A stretch of 64,000 bases of DNA from assembly GCF_036711975.1 (NCBI RefSeq), contig NC_091972.1, positions 9,615,001 through 9,679,000 on the forward strand, given 5' to 3'. The stretch's first letter is position 1. Each line of letters begins with the position of its first letter. The notes beneath the pieces were generated by a model that had not been told where the DNA came from, did not search any database, and was given only the letters and a program-made list of their open reading frames with translations. The position numbers and the translations under genes are program-made. The DNA comes from Onthophagus taurus. Taxonomy: Eukaryota > Arthropoda > Insecta > Coleoptera > Scarabaeidae. Below are positions 25,742 to 37,358 of this stretch, piece by piece.

Positions 25742-26130
25742 ACGCATCATCACACATAAAATGATGACCAGTTTCAAAGTGCAATAACTTTTGAACGTAT
25801 TGCTCGATTTGATGAACATCGAAGCGATTTGGAGCAAAGCTCTTGCTCTTCTCCAAACTCTTTCTCAACCATCTGGAAGAAAATACAAGCCGAACCTCGA
25901 CTCGTCTGAGAACAGTACGTTTCGCCACTCTGCATTGGTCCACTGAACATGATCTCGTGCAAATTGTGGTCCAGTCCTTGCTCCAGACAATTTTTTCCTG
26001 ACCCAGGTCGTCTGATGAAGGTACAAGTCTGCAGAAATCTTTGAATGGCACCCAACCCAACCCAACAAACCATATTCTGTTCATCTTCCACCAAAGCCAC
26101 TGTCAGAGCAACTTGTGCAAGACTTACAGA
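25742..26130 (-). mobile_element. Tc1-like transposase relic
   Basis: Three overlapping minus-strand frames together carry a Tc1-type DDE core. 26068-25865 reads GPQFARDHVQWTNAEW then VLFSDESRFGLY, where the Asp of FSDES is the second catalytic acidic residue. Frame breaks separate the pieces and no third catalytic motif is visible. A (CCCAA)3 tract interrupts the frame at 26051-26067. Confidence 0.8.
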
Positions 26131-27479
26131 CATTTTTCTTGTCTAGCAACAGTCAACGACGTTAACGACATTAAACGTCACTGAAATGTTTTCGTCAATT
26201 TCCATAGTTTGCTTTAATTTCTGATGGCGCTGCCGAAGAAGCTGCGTTATCCTTTAGAGCTTGTAACTTTGTTGTTAACAACAATAGAAACTTGAAGAAA
26301 AAACAAAACTGATCAAAACAGACTACAAGCTCCTTATGTTTCTATGCTCTTATGTTGAATTTTTCTCGTCGTAACGGGTGTGACACTTCTTTTTTCTTAC
26401 CTACGTTTTCCTGTACTAAATTTGATTATTGTTAGGTTAACAACCTACTTCGTTTTGATACTGGGAATGATACAATAAAGTATCTTAAGCTTTACTGCCA
26501 TAAATTAACTTCCCATTGCAAAATTATTGACTTTGTAACGGGTATGACATAGTAACGTAGCGAATTTGATTAATTACCACTTCAACGAAATTAAAACACA
26601 CAACGAAACATCACCACCAAGTGATAACACATATTATTTTGAATCGCGCTGTATTTAAAGTCTAAACATTTTATAATTTGTTTAGCAAGTCGTGTTGCAT
26701 TCCAAAATCCTTTAGTGATAATTGTTTGCGTTTAGAATGTTTGCCTTTCTAAAAATACGTTTTGTTGCAAAACAACTTAGTATTTCGTATTAAATCAAGA
26801 GGTTTTTTTCTTCCATTTCGAATTGGCGATTTTTAAATATTTGTGCAAATAAATATTAATCGATTGGGAACGTTAAATCAATTTGGACCCCCATCGAATG
26901 TTATGTGTTAAAAAGAGTTTATGTCGGAACTAAATGGAAATTAATTGATTTATAAGAGATATGTTGTTTGATGACTCAAAAGTAAACGCCACCATTTACT
27001 CAAGCAGTTAATTATAACAATCAAGGTTAATTTGTGAATTCTAAAAATTTGATAAATGGTGATTACGATTACAATTAAAATACAATACAAAAAAATTATA
27101 TAATTTGTTTTAAATAAAAAAGCGGAGATTTATAAAATCTTATCTGAGTTTTATAACCAGATTAACTCAAAAACACAGTATTTTTAAATAATAATTCAAA
27201 GAAAAATAGAAAAGAATCCTACCTTTCGTCACTTCACTTCACCAAAACCAAGCTGACAATAATAAAAGTTTTAAAAACAGAGTCTCAAACAAAAAAATCA
27301 AACTCCCAAAAACTCGACGCAAAAAAGAAAATACTTTCCAAAAAAATCCTACTTTCTTTTAGATTTCAATGAAACCAAAAAAAATCACCGAAAATATTTT
27401 CTTTTAACTCTAAATTATCACAAAAACAATTTCTTCTATTCAAACATTTTTTGTTTGTTAAAAATAAAATTTCGAAAAA
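26131..27479. other. Non-coding stretch, nothing recognised
   Basis: AT-rich, becoming A-rich towards 27400. No coding exon, RNA gene or repeat recognised. Confidence 0.35.
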
Positions 27480-28110
27480 TCTTCATTGACGAAATATAAA
27501 AGTTAAGATCACGTTTTAGGAGAGCGCACTTGGACCAACAACCGTCGTTTGTGGCTGTCCGCCACGGACTCGGCACGAGCGAGTACGAAACCAGCCAGTT
27601 CTGCTGAACGTCCTGAACGAGACCTGAAGCTTGCTTCTGCTGCTGGCCTCCTGCTTTACTGCTGGTAAACAAACCAGTCGAGAAGAACAAGGAACGAAAA
27701 TCAAAAGAAGGGAAAAATTAAAGAGAAGGGAAAAGGAAGATAAGAATAATAATAAGAAAGAGAAACAAAGATGATGATGAAAATGAGATAAGGTAAGAAA
27801 ATGAAGAGAAAAGCGAGTAAGATGGAATATTTAAGGAAGAATTAAAAGAGTTAAGAAGGAGAGAGAGATTGAGTAGGATATAAAATTTTTCTTTCTGTCT
27901 CGTTCACGGTTTGTCTGTCCTTTTTAACGTCGTGTGTACTGAGTTTAGTAGTACCAACGTTCGAAAGCCCCGCGGACCTACAGCGTAATTGGTGCGTCAA
28001 ATTCCATCGGCGTTGCGTCACGATGAGCGCGGACTCAAAAAAAAGAGATACTTCGAGGAGGAGTCGAAGGTGTTTACGTTTCGTGTTGATGACGGAAAAG
28101 GTAACTCGCA
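27480..28110. other. CG-richer island with purine tracts
   Basis: CG-richer at 27510-27670 and 27890-28100, separated by an A/G-rich tract. Short frames on the minus strand have no recognisable family. It could be an untranslated exon or promoter, possibly of the minus-strand gene with its signal-peptide exon at 20.1 kb. Confidence 0.25.
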
Positions 28111-28599
28111 AATCAGAATATAGATAAAGAAAATCACAATTCAAATCGATTATAAATATTTATATCGAATAAATATTTATAATAATAACCATCAACATAA
28201 CGTTTATTTTAAATAATTTCGATAAAGACAATGTTGTTAAGTGAAGGAACGTGCCCCGATGATGTTAAGGAATTTAAGAGGAGAAACTCGTTCTTTTTAT
28301 ATAACATCGACTAACTAATGAGTTTTATATAATTAAATTCTTGGAAGCAATTCGGGTTGGGTTTGATATGAAAAAATTTGGGAATTTTTTTAATAAGCAA
28401 CAAAAAATGTTCCGTTTTCATCATAAATATATCTATTTTTTTATGAATGTCATATTTCCACATCTCTATCATTGTACAGAAACGAGCAACGTCTACATTT
28501 CAAACAAAAATCTAGAATTACTAAAAAACTACACAATCCTAACTTCGGAAAAAAGACTCTGACCTCAACAAGAAGTATTTTGCAAATAAATTTTTAGGT

Positions 28600-30600
28600 G
28601 TCAAAACTGTAGGCTTTCAGAGAAAGATTGCAATTATCTATGTAAGACACTGAATTTCATGAAGAAGGTTGAATTTTCAACGAAACTCTGAGAAGAAAAT
28701 TCCAGAATGCGATTACTTATGAAAGATTCCGAACCTCAAAAGAAGATTAAAGCTTTCTAGTAAGATTACAAAATCATGCCTTTTCAGGTCAAGTTCTGGA
28801 TTTCATGAAAGAGTTTGGGTTGGGTTGGGTAAGGTTAGGAAAAAGTAAGATGTTACAAATTACAAACTGTAGCCTCTAAGAGCATAGCTCTAGACTGCGA
28901 TATATGACAGTTTTTGGACTTCAAAAGGAGCTTGAAGCGGTCCATTAAGATCACAAAATCCTGCACTGAAGAGAAAAACTACACAAAAGACACATTTCAG
29001 ACTCTAAGAAGAAGATTCAAGATTGCTGCATTTGAAGTTCTGAATAAATTACAAAATTTAATCCTTCAAGAAGAAAATTCCTGAAGAAGAGAAGTCTTAT
29101 GTAAAGATAAAAAATTTGAAAAAGATTTATCAGTTTCAATATTCAAGGCTTGAAGAAGAAGACTCTAGTTTGTAATTCAAGATAGATTACAAATTTCATT
29201 GACACGGTTGCAGTTCTCGATACTTTACAGATCCAATTTGTAAGAATAAGATTACATAAATCATAAAGATTTCAAGCTGCAATTATTCGTAGCATATTCT
29301 GGACACCAAAAAGAAGCTTCAAGTCTTCTAGTAAGATCACAAAGTTCTGTCTTCATAAAAAAACTGCACAAATCACAAAATTCAGACTCCAAGAAGACGT
29401 TCCTAACTTTAATTATGCAGAAATTTCGATCTTTAAAAAGGGGGTTGAAGGTTGTACGAAGATTCCAGCTTGAATCTACTCAGATCAGATTCTATCTAGT
29501 AATTAACCAACCTAAATCCAACCCAACCCAAACTCCTTCATGAAATCCAGAACTTGATCTGAGAAATTTTGTACGCATTTCTTCTTCCAAGCATGATTCT
29601 GTGATCTTACGGAAGGCTTTAATCTTATTTTGAGGTTGGAAATCTTTCATAAATAATCGCATTCTGAAATTTTCTTCTCGGAGACTTCTGGACTTCAATA
29701 AGGAGCTTGAAGCATTAAGATCACAAAATCATGCATTGGAGAGGAAAACTACATAAAAGACACAGTTTAGACTTTCAGAAGAAGATTCAAGATTGAACCT
29801 CTCAGATGCAGTTTTGGACTTCAAGACGATGAATTACAAAATTCAATCGTTCAAGAAGAAGATTCCATGCCGAAAAGAGATTCCTGTCTTTCAGAACAAA
29901 CGTGATGTCTTCTGTAAAAATAAAAGATTGCCTGAAATAATAAGCTTCACAATCTTCAGACGCCAGAAAGAAGGCTATAATTATTCAGGGCAGATTCCGG
30001 ACTTCCAAAAGAAGATTTTTCAACTTCAAGATTCAAGACTTAAAGAAGAAGATTCTAGATTGTAACTACTTAGTGGTGACGGTTGCAGTTCTGGTTACTT
30101 TACAGGTCCAGTTTCTAAAGATACGATTACATAAATCATAAAACAAGAAAAAGAAGCTTCAAGTCTTCTGGTAAAATCACAAAGTCCTGTATTCATAAAA
30201 AGACAGTTTCAAATGGTAAGATTGTGCAAATTACAAATAGCACACTCTAAGAAGTAGATTCCAGACTGCAATTACTCAAGCGCGATTCCAGTCTTTAAGA
30301 ACAAATTTGACGTCTTCTGGAAAGATGAAAGAATGTTTGATAGAATACGCTGCTCAAACTTCAAATAGAAGATTGTAATGATTCAAGTCAGATTCCGACT
30401 TCCGAAATAAGTTTCAAGTGTCGTGGGATGATTGTGCTTACCTAAGATTAAGACATCACGAAAATCACAAATTTTTTGGTTTCAAATCTCCAAGCTTCAT
30501 GGAAAAGATTCCAGATTGCACAAGTGAGAAATTGCAGCCTGCAAAAAAGAGATTCCAAACTGCAATTCCTCATGACACATTCTCAATACTTACTTTTAGA
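28600..30600. repeat. Degenerate AAGAAGATTC-type repeat array with inverted segment
   Basis: About 2 kb is built from diverged units around AAGAAGATTCCAGA, GATCACAAAATCCTG and TTCTGGACTTCAA. Longer-range copies exist: 28915-29100 resembles 29690-29890. Part is inverted: 28690-28835 (including TTGGGTTGGGTTGGG) matches the reverse complement of about 29505-29690. Short frames inside are by-products of the purine-rich units. Confidence 0.7.
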
Positions 30601-30749
30601 TAGCGTTTTCATTTATAAAATCTTTTTCTTATCATTATAGTATCTTAATCGTTTGGCCCAAAAATTCCCATAAATATTTTTGGAAACTAAAACTATAAGG
30701 TCAAAAAAGACACTATTCATCATCATTATTATCGTGATCCAATTTTCTT

Positions 30750-30938
30750 TTATGTACCCTTCATTTGATGGATAGTGTCTGGCCAAACATATTCCATTTG
30801 TTCCCGTGTGGGTTCCCTTTCCATGATGGGGTCCGTAGAAGGTCCGTTTTCGCCAGGTCGCATCAATCTCCGTGTAGACGGCGGCGCGGCGTCGAGACGC
30901 CCTTTGTCGTACAGACGCGTCTCGTTAGAGACCGGCAT
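30750..30938 (-). CDS. Possible small coding exon in CG-rich island, unrecognised
   Basis: The 62-codon minus-strand frame starts MPVSNETRLYDKGRLD, runs through RPGENGPSTDPIMEREPTRE and ends EYVWPDTIHQMKGT. Composition is balanced and protein-like, unlike the low-complexity frames elsewhere in the islands. It sits in a CG-rich block that could be a first exon. I recognise no family, and there is no strong donor before the stop at 30750, so it could be chance. Confidence 0.25.
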   Translation of the reverse strand: MPVSNETRLYDKGRLDAAPPSTRRLMRPGENGPSTDPIMEREPTREQMEYVWPDTIHQMKGT

Positions 30939-31680
30939 TAGGTAAATTGCACTTCCGCTAAACTAGTTCCGCCCTGTCTGCCTCGAGTTTCGCCGATGGC
31001 AGCAGCAGCTAGCACACGGCGTCGTCATAATGGGGCTAAATCAATCCGACGGTAGGGAACAATGGGTCCCCGCCATATCGACGTCATACTTCGAGGTCTT
31101 TTGTGGCTGCTGGTCGGAACCGCTAGAAACGCTGCCGCCGCCGCCACCCGGAACTGAAACTCGGCTGTACGGGCAATTTAAGCTTCTATGTAGTACAAAG
31201 GCTTTATTGCGAGCAAAAACTTCCTTCAACGTCTCATACAGAACAGATCGGCAGTTACTAAAACTAAAAAAAACTAAACGATCTAAACTACGTTTGAAAA
31301 TTTTAAAAGAATATTTCATGCTTACAAAGTTTATAGTCATCAAAAACATCTACACTTGTAATTTTCGATAAGACTATGATTTATTCGATGCGTTCTTATT
31401 GGTTGAGGAGTTTCGCACGTGTATCATTTTCAATTCATCGCGGGGATTGCATTTCGAACAATAATTGATACCCTCCTCGTTCCGCCAATGGAGAGGTTAC
31501 CATCCCTAATTTATGGGCTCGAATTTGACCTTACAGATTACGCCCCGTTCGGAAGAAGAACCGAAGAAAAAACTCGCGCGCTCAGGACCATTTGGTCGTA
31601 TGCAATTGAGCTTTGTGCTTCGGCTGCAAGAGATGGGTAATTTTCTTATTTCGTGCCCCGGACGGAATAAGAAGACGTCG
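30780..31680. other. CG-rich island, possible promoter
   Basis: CG-rich around 30790-31180 and 31480-31680, with open frames on both strands (for example 31030-31371, 31513-31848 plus and 31349-31041 minus) but no recognisable protein. Read as promoter or untranslated exon, strand uncertain. Confidence 0.3.
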
Positions 31681-31848
31681 CGGTGTATAATTCGGATGCA
31701 AATAGATTTTAAAGTGGCTGCCTTTAGGTATTATTGCGCGATGGTAATTGTGTATGTTGAAAGAAAAGGGAATGGCTTGGAAAACGTAACAACCAGCCTT
31801 GATGCGCTCCCAATTATTATGATATTGCCGAAGAACATTCAAAGATGA

Positions 31849-32366
31849 AACACTAAATAAAATTTAAAAAAATAAATTATTCGTGATAAGCTTCTTAAAT
31901 AATCTAAAACTTTTTTGAGCTTTTGGTAAGGTTTAATTTTAAATTGATAGTTCATCAGCTCCATCTATGAACAAAGCGAATAACGTTGTAATGTAAACTG
32001 TAAAATTATCTTTGTTGTAATTACTCTTTGATTTTAAATGTTATTCAATTTAATTTAAAACAATTAGAAGAAATCTTAAATTAATTATTAAATGCAATTT
32101 TAAAGATTGTAGCTTATGAAATAACTAAAAATTCAACGAATATCTATATTAACATGACTAGCAAATAAAATGAACTATGTAAAACTTCGCTACAAAATTA
32201 TTTATGTTCATTTTCAATCATTTAATTCTATAAATCATATATTTTTTTACAAAACTTAAAAAATTATTAACTATAAATGAATATCATTATTTAAATTATT
32301 TTAATTTGGCAACACTGATACAGTGATACATGAAAAGTGCTTGTCATTAAGCTTTGTGGCATTTTC
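31849..32366. other. Intergenic DNA upstream of Rpn13
   Basis: Very AT-rich with no repeat or frame of note. It leads into the Rpn13 core promoter. Confidence 0.4.
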
Positions 32367-32373
32367 TATAAAT
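32367..32373 (+). promoter_or_regulatory. TATA box of Rpn13
   Basis: TATAAAT within CTATAAATAC lies about 30 bp upstream of a suitable start region near 32395-32405. It precedes a short 5' UTR exon ending CAAAG|GTAATT at 32457. Confidence 0.5.
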
Positions 32374-32534
32374 ACTCAAAAAAGCAAGGTAAATACACTT
32401 TATTCATCATCACACCATCTACTTAACTATATTCAACACCTTTTCATTCAAACAAAGGTAATTTTAACATTATAATAATGATCAGCCCCATTTTTGGTTA
32501 TGTTCGGTTTTTCTAAACGTCAATTTCTTTTTAG

Positions 32535-33823
32535 ATGCCTGCAACAGCTCTTTTTGGTAGCTCAGCTACTGGTCCTGGTTCAACAGGCGGTAATAAACAC
32601 TTAATCGAAATGCGAGCGGGAAAGATGAACCTAAAAGGTCGCATGGTTTACCCAGATAAAAGAAAAGGTTTACTTTACGTCTATCAAAGTGAGGATTCCC
32701 TAATGCACTTTTGCTGGCAAGATCGCACCACGGGAATAATCGAGGACGATTTAATAATCTTTCCTGATGATTGTGAATATGTTAAAGTTACTCAATGCAC
32801 TACTGGACGAGTTTATCTGCTTAAATTTAAATCATCAAATCGCAAGTTCTTTTTTTGGCTTCAAGAACCAAATGCAGATAAAGATGAGGATCATTGCAAA
32901 AGGATTAATGAGTACTTAAATAATCCTTCGGGAGCTGTGCAAACTCAAGGAGGTGCAGATACCGATTTACAATCGCTTTTGAATAATATGTCTCAATCGC
33001 AATTGATGCAATTGTTTGGTGGAGGGCAAATGGGGGGACTTTCAAGTTTATTAGGAACAATTAGGTAATAAAAAACTCATTTAAAAACGAATTATTAAAG
33101 ACATTTTTTGTGTTTAGTCGTCCTTCAACAGCTGGAGCTCGTTCTTCAACAACAACCCCAGCAATAACTCATCGTACAATGCCAACAACTCCAACAACAG
33201 CTTCCAGTCAAGTTACAACGCCTGGAGTTGAAACACCTCCAGCATCAGGTGCCCCTCAAACGCCTAATGCTCCAAAACCAACGAGAACGCGCCCTCCAAT
33301 CCAAACAAGCGAAGGGGGAACTGCGGGTAGCGCCCCAATACAACTATCTGATTTGCAAAGCTTTCTGCAAGATTTATCATTACCACCGAGAACTGGAGCA
33401 ACCTCACAACCTCAACAATCAGTCGATTTATCAACAGCTTTAACTTCTGATAGTTTATCAGGTTTAATGAATAATCCTGAGGCTTTAGAACAATTACAAA
33501 GTCATTTACCTGCTGTTGATGGAAACATACAGGATCAACTTAGATCTACATTGGCATCACCCCAATTTCAACAAGCTGTCTCCCAATTTTCAAGTGCTTT
33601 AGAATCGGGGCAGTTAGCGCCGGTTGTGTCGCAATTAGCAGTTAATCCTGAAGCCATTAGTGCGGCGGCTCAAGGTAATATGCAGGAATTTTTGAAAGCA
33701 TTGGAAAAAACTGGGCCGACATCAGGAAATGGACAGGGATCGGCTGATAAAGAAAAAGACAAAAAAGAGGCCCCTACAAAAGATGATAAAAAAGATGACG
33801 ATGAAGGGATGCAATTGGATTGA
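32535..33823 (+). CDS. Rpn13: Proteasomal ubiquitin receptor Rpn13/ADRM1
   Basis: Rpn13 is a ubiquitin receptor of the 26S proteasome 19S particle; it docks on Rpn2 and recruits the deubiquitinase UCH37. Coding exons are 32535-33064 and 33118-33823, joined in phase 2 (AG|T), giving 411 aa, close to the roughly 407 aa of human ADRM1. Residues about 20-131 form the Pru domain, with the conserved [27 protein letters not shown] and FFFWLQEP blocks; the [10 protein letters not shown] segment forms part of the ubiquitin-binding surface. Residues about 278-374 form the DEUBAD domain that binds UCH37 ([20 protein letters not shown]). A charged tail ends in GMQLD, like the vertebrate DMSLD end. The ATG follows directly on a 3' splice site (TTCTTTTTAG|ATG), so an intron (likely 32458-32534) lies in the 5' UTR. 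The gene appears intact. Confidence 0.97.
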
Positions 33824-33959
33824 TTTTATTTTCTTTTTAATGTTTGGCTTCTTCATCTTCACAAGTTGAATTTATTTGCTTTTAAAAATTATAAGATTTT
33901 GTATTTATGCGGAATACCTGTATAATAATTGAAAAACAAATTGGTAATTCATCTATAGT

Positions 33960-33965
33960 AATAAA
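33960..33965 (+). terminator. Polyadenylation signal of Rpn13
   Basis: AATAAA about 137 bp after the Rpn13 stop codon, the first such hexamer in the 3' UTR. Confidence 0.55.
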
Positions 33966-34072
33966 AAAACTGATAAATGGATAAATGTTGTAACGTTTTT
34001 TAGTAAACTAGGTAAAACCAGTAAATTTTTCTTCTAAAGCTGAACAAGCTATGACAAGTGACATAGTATATA

Positions 34073-35115
34073 CAGTGTGTTAATTAATTATCGTATCCGA
34101 CGTCATCATTGCAAGTATGCAACCAATATCACACTAAATATATCTGAATACGCAAATAGACAACTGTGGGATTGTTAATAGGATTTAACTTTCCCAACAT
34201 AATAAATAAAATTTAATTTAAATTAGTCGAGCAGTTTTTTATACGTCTTGTTTAAACGAGTATATTGAAAGGAATGAGAATGAATGATTTTATATAATAA
34301 TAAGCTTTTGTTGCCAAGATATATTTTAAAAAGGAAGGTCACTAAATCTTTTTGTTTGACGAAGGAAAATATATCGTGGCATCTTGGATTTAGGGAATGG
34401 ATTTTGTAGACATGACGCTGCAACAACCTAAGCCTTGACGTCACAGAGATGGGCTCAGCTTATACCGACTCCAAACGTCTTCGTTGCTAACGATAAATCC
34501 CCATATGCAATTTTTCAATTATACTCTGTTTTTAAACCAGGAGGAGTATTTTAAATTTGTCACCAGATTGACCTTGCACGTGATTGGTTGAATGCGAGGA
34601 AGGTTCACACACAGGCAATTTTGAATTTGAAGGTTAGGTTATTGACAAGTCGACAGTTTCGTGTCATTATTGTAAATTTTGTGTTCTTAAACCCTTCTTT
34701 ATTATATTTTGAAATAAATACACTCATAACTTCAATGTTAATTTGTATGTTTAGTGTTGACGATAGCAAACGAAAATAAATACAATAATAAGTATATAAA
34801 TAATTATAATTATTAATTTAAATTTACCGCCAAAATATCTAGTGATATTTTCTGGTGATTTTTCCTAGTGTAAATTTGACTTTCGCGTTTACTCCTGGTT
34901 TAAAAACAGAGTATAGTGTTAAAATAAACTAAGTGACATTTTAAATTACATTTTTATGGCGATTTATCTTAGCAACTGCGGTTAGCAACGAAATTTTGGA
35001 AGTCGGTATAAGCTCCGCCCATCTCTGTGACGCCAGACTTAGGCTGTCTATCTCTGTGATATTGGTTGCATACTTGCAATGATAATGTCGGGTACGATAA
35101 TTAATTAACACACTG
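34073..35115. mobile_element. Foldback element, CAGTGTGTTAATTAA family
   Basis: The ends are CAGTGTGTTAATTAATTATC and its inverse, flanked by TA on both sides. Long inverted arms follow: the left arm contains AAGTATGCAACC and GAGATGGGCTCAGCTTATAC, and the right arm contains their inverted counterparts near 34970-35060. A second MITE (34522-34913) is inserted inside. A compact relative occurs at 36083-36228. It has no coding capacity. Confidence 0.85.
34522..34913. mobile_element. MITE, TACTCTG family, copy 2, nested
   Basis: 392 bp with the same ends as the copy at 11960-12378 (TACTCTGTTTTTAAACC and its inverse) and flanking TA. The interior is closely similar to copy 1 with small deletions. 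It is inserted inside the foldback element 34073-35115, so it is the younger of the two insertions. Confidence 0.9.
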
Positions 35116-35117
35116 TA

Positions 35118-36082
35118 TATGTTATTTACTTTACAATCTTACTTACTTACTTTATATTCACACATTTTTCCATAATTTTCCAGTCTTCAGAAGATACCAA
35201 TACTGATATTCTATTGTTAGTACTTAAATAAAGAACAATAGAATCTGTTATTTTGAAGAAACGTTCCATCATATAGTACGTACTGTTCCACCTTACAAGA
35301 ATAGTTTACTCGCACGGATTTTAATAGTTAATGTCCTAACTATTAATAACGTAATAACTAATAACAATGGTTTAATGATTAAAAAAACGCAAAACCACAA
35401 ATAATTACATACTAATACATACCTTGTTGGACAGTCTTGAATTAATAGGAAAGATTGGCCAAGACTTTCGGTTTGAATTTTATGTAGTTCGTCTTTCATC
35501 AGTGTGGAATGATTAAAATGGCATTTTCAAATAAACCTGATTTGATGTATAATAGAAGTTGGTGAATTGAGTAAAGTGAGACAGGTTTATAGCTCTAATC
35601 ATGTTTGGTCCCTTCATTCAATCTCCTTCATTAAAGTAGTTCCATATATCACTCAACCTTGGCCTCTACTCATCTTTATCACAACTTCATCAAATATTCA
35701 AAACAACATAAATACAAATATCCGTAAACTATCTCTCTAATTTCTCCTACTAAACACGATCGTTCTGACGGTGGCGTCTCTCAGTCGCATGAACATGTGC
35801 GAACTTGTGTATCTCACCAAATCTTTCGCATTAAAAATTGCGAAAGCTTGATAATTGCGAATGCAAACATTCATTACAACCCTAGTTAATACCATATCAC
35901 CATAAGGCTAGTGTCAAACCTCGTACCGCCTCGGCTTAATATACTAAAATGTACGATGTCACTATAGCCGAGGTGTTACAGTAATACCTATATCAAAACA
36001 AAACAAACTTTTTATACTTGACCAGTCGATTTTAAAACGAGAGATTTCGAGTTTCAAAACATTGCTTTCTCGCTCGGATGTA
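35118..36082. other. Non-coding stretch between MITEs
   Basis: AT-rich intergenic sequence with no recognisable exon, RNA gene or repeat. Confidence 0.4.
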
Positions 36083-36228
36083 CAGTGTGTTAATTAATTA
36101 TCGTACCCGACGTCATCATTGCAAGTATGCAACCTATATCACAGTACAGGCATTGTAACACGCAAATCGCGTAGTTGGTTGCATACTTGCAATGATGACG
36201 TCGGGTACGATAATTAATTAACACACTG
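36083..36228. mobile_element. Compact palindromic MITE, CAGTGTGTTAATTAA family
   Basis: 146 bp with inverted arms of about 55 bp (CAGTGTGTTAATTAATTATC through GACGTCATCATTGCAAGTATG) around a short centre, flanked by TA. It is almost all terminal repeat, so a transcript across it would fold into a long hairpin. It shares its ends with the larger element at 34073-35115. Confidence 0.9.
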
Positions 36229-36279
36229 TATTTGCACAAGGTTTTCCAAAGGTAACAAAAATGTTGAACGAGCAGACAT

Positions 36280-36720
36280 GTAAGAACAAAATATTTCATG
36301 AATGTGTAGCCGTTCTGGATTCTTTATCTGATAGCCTTATGCTAGAAAGAACTTCCAGGTCACAGACAAACAAAGAGTATGATAACTCCAACGCAAAACA
36401 AAACCAAAGAGGGTTTATATCTCAGCAAAGGGGATCTAAGGTTGCTCTCAAGCTTCCTGACCGGCTGTGCGCCTCTAAAATACCATCTCTTCTACATTGA
36501 ACAAGCTGAGGATAAAACTTGTCGATTTTGTAACGACGAGTCACTGATTCCTGAACACCTACAAGCATAAAGGAACAATGCTTTGGAACAATACTAAGTT
36601 TCATCAAGGAGCTACATTTGCCCTAAACTTTTGGAGGGTTTAAGTTATAATAGATCTTATAGGTCGCGGTAGCGAGAGGGACTGCTCCCCTCAGCCTGGC
36701 AGGAATAATAATAATGACGT
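36280..36720 (+). mobile_element. Non-LTR retrotransposon C-terminal relic
   Basis: Two overlapping frames encode LSKGDLRLLSSFLTGCAPL and then AEDKTCRFCNDESLIPEHL, with a CxxC...H zinc-knuckle-like tail. This matches the C-terminal end found after the RNase H region in R1/I-type elements. It ends in a short AAT run at about 36706-36715. Frames are shifted and the upstream part is missing. Confidence 0.65.
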
Positions 36721-36875
36721 AGTTTTTAGCTACTGGTGTCATTTTTTGTATGACAGATGAACAAAAGATTTAATCAGTCCTTTTAAATTCTACCGTCCTT
36801 AGTTTAAACCAATTTTTTTTTGCCTTTCTTCAATTAATAAAAACACCTTGTGTTAATACAAATACTTTATAATTG

Positions 36876-37358
36876 TTAATATGTTGAAATATTTCTAGTA
36901 CCGAATTTAATTGCCATATCAGCTAAAAAAATTAAAATATTATGCATAAAAATCCCAATTCCAACGTATAAATTGTCTGATTGATTCAAAACAAAATCTT
37001 GCACCAAAATATATGAGGCCCCAATCACCGCACCAAAAGCCATAACCAACCCCACGAATAGAATCAAAACCGCAGTTACGCTCCAATTTCCGTATTCTTT
37101 GTGAACAACCCGATTTGGAATAGAATTAACAACGATCATTGCAACGGTTCCGATGACGCCCGGAATTACGTAGACTCTATGTTCATCCATAAACTTTTGG
37201 TACACCACTATTACATCTATTAACAACCACCATCCAGTAAAAAAGAGTATTCCGGATATTATTGCAGCTAAACAATTCAATCTTGTTCGTGATACATTCC
37301 AAAAAAGGTTCATACACACTTCTTTTATTGTTGTTTTTGAAGACCGATGACGATACAT
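36876..37358 (-). CDS. TMEM50-like four-pass membrane protein
   Basis: The 160-aa product resembles TMEM50A/B (UPF0220), small ER/Golgi membrane proteins of unclear biochemical role. Four hydrophobic segments lie at about 28-52, 62-80, 93-119 and 130-151. The family block ILFFTGWW (37-44) is exact, and the C-terminal FGTRN corresponds to the usual FGRTED. Between segments 2 and 3 the conserved glycine-rich loop is missing and sequence similarity is low, so this is a divergent paralogue. The coding region is a single exon. A TTATTTCAG 3' splice site 20 bp upstream of the ATG (exon start 37378) suggests a 5' UTR intron or an extra upstream exon. It lies about 430 bp downstream of the PIAS stop on the same strand. 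Confidence 0.8.
   Translation of the reverse strand: MYRHRSSKTTIKEVCMNLFWNVSRTRLNCLAAIISGILFFTGWWLLIDVIVVYQKFMDEHRVYVIPGVIGTVAMIVVNSIPNRVVHKEYGNWSVTAVLILFVGLVMAFGAVIGASYILVQDFVLNQSDNLYVGIGIFMHNILIFLADMAIKFGTRNISTY

Noticed and set aside
31419..31848. Plus-strand frames including IWSYAIELCASAA, slightly like a Jockey RT tail
   Set aside because: The resemblance covers about a dozen residues only and neighbouring expected motifs are absent.
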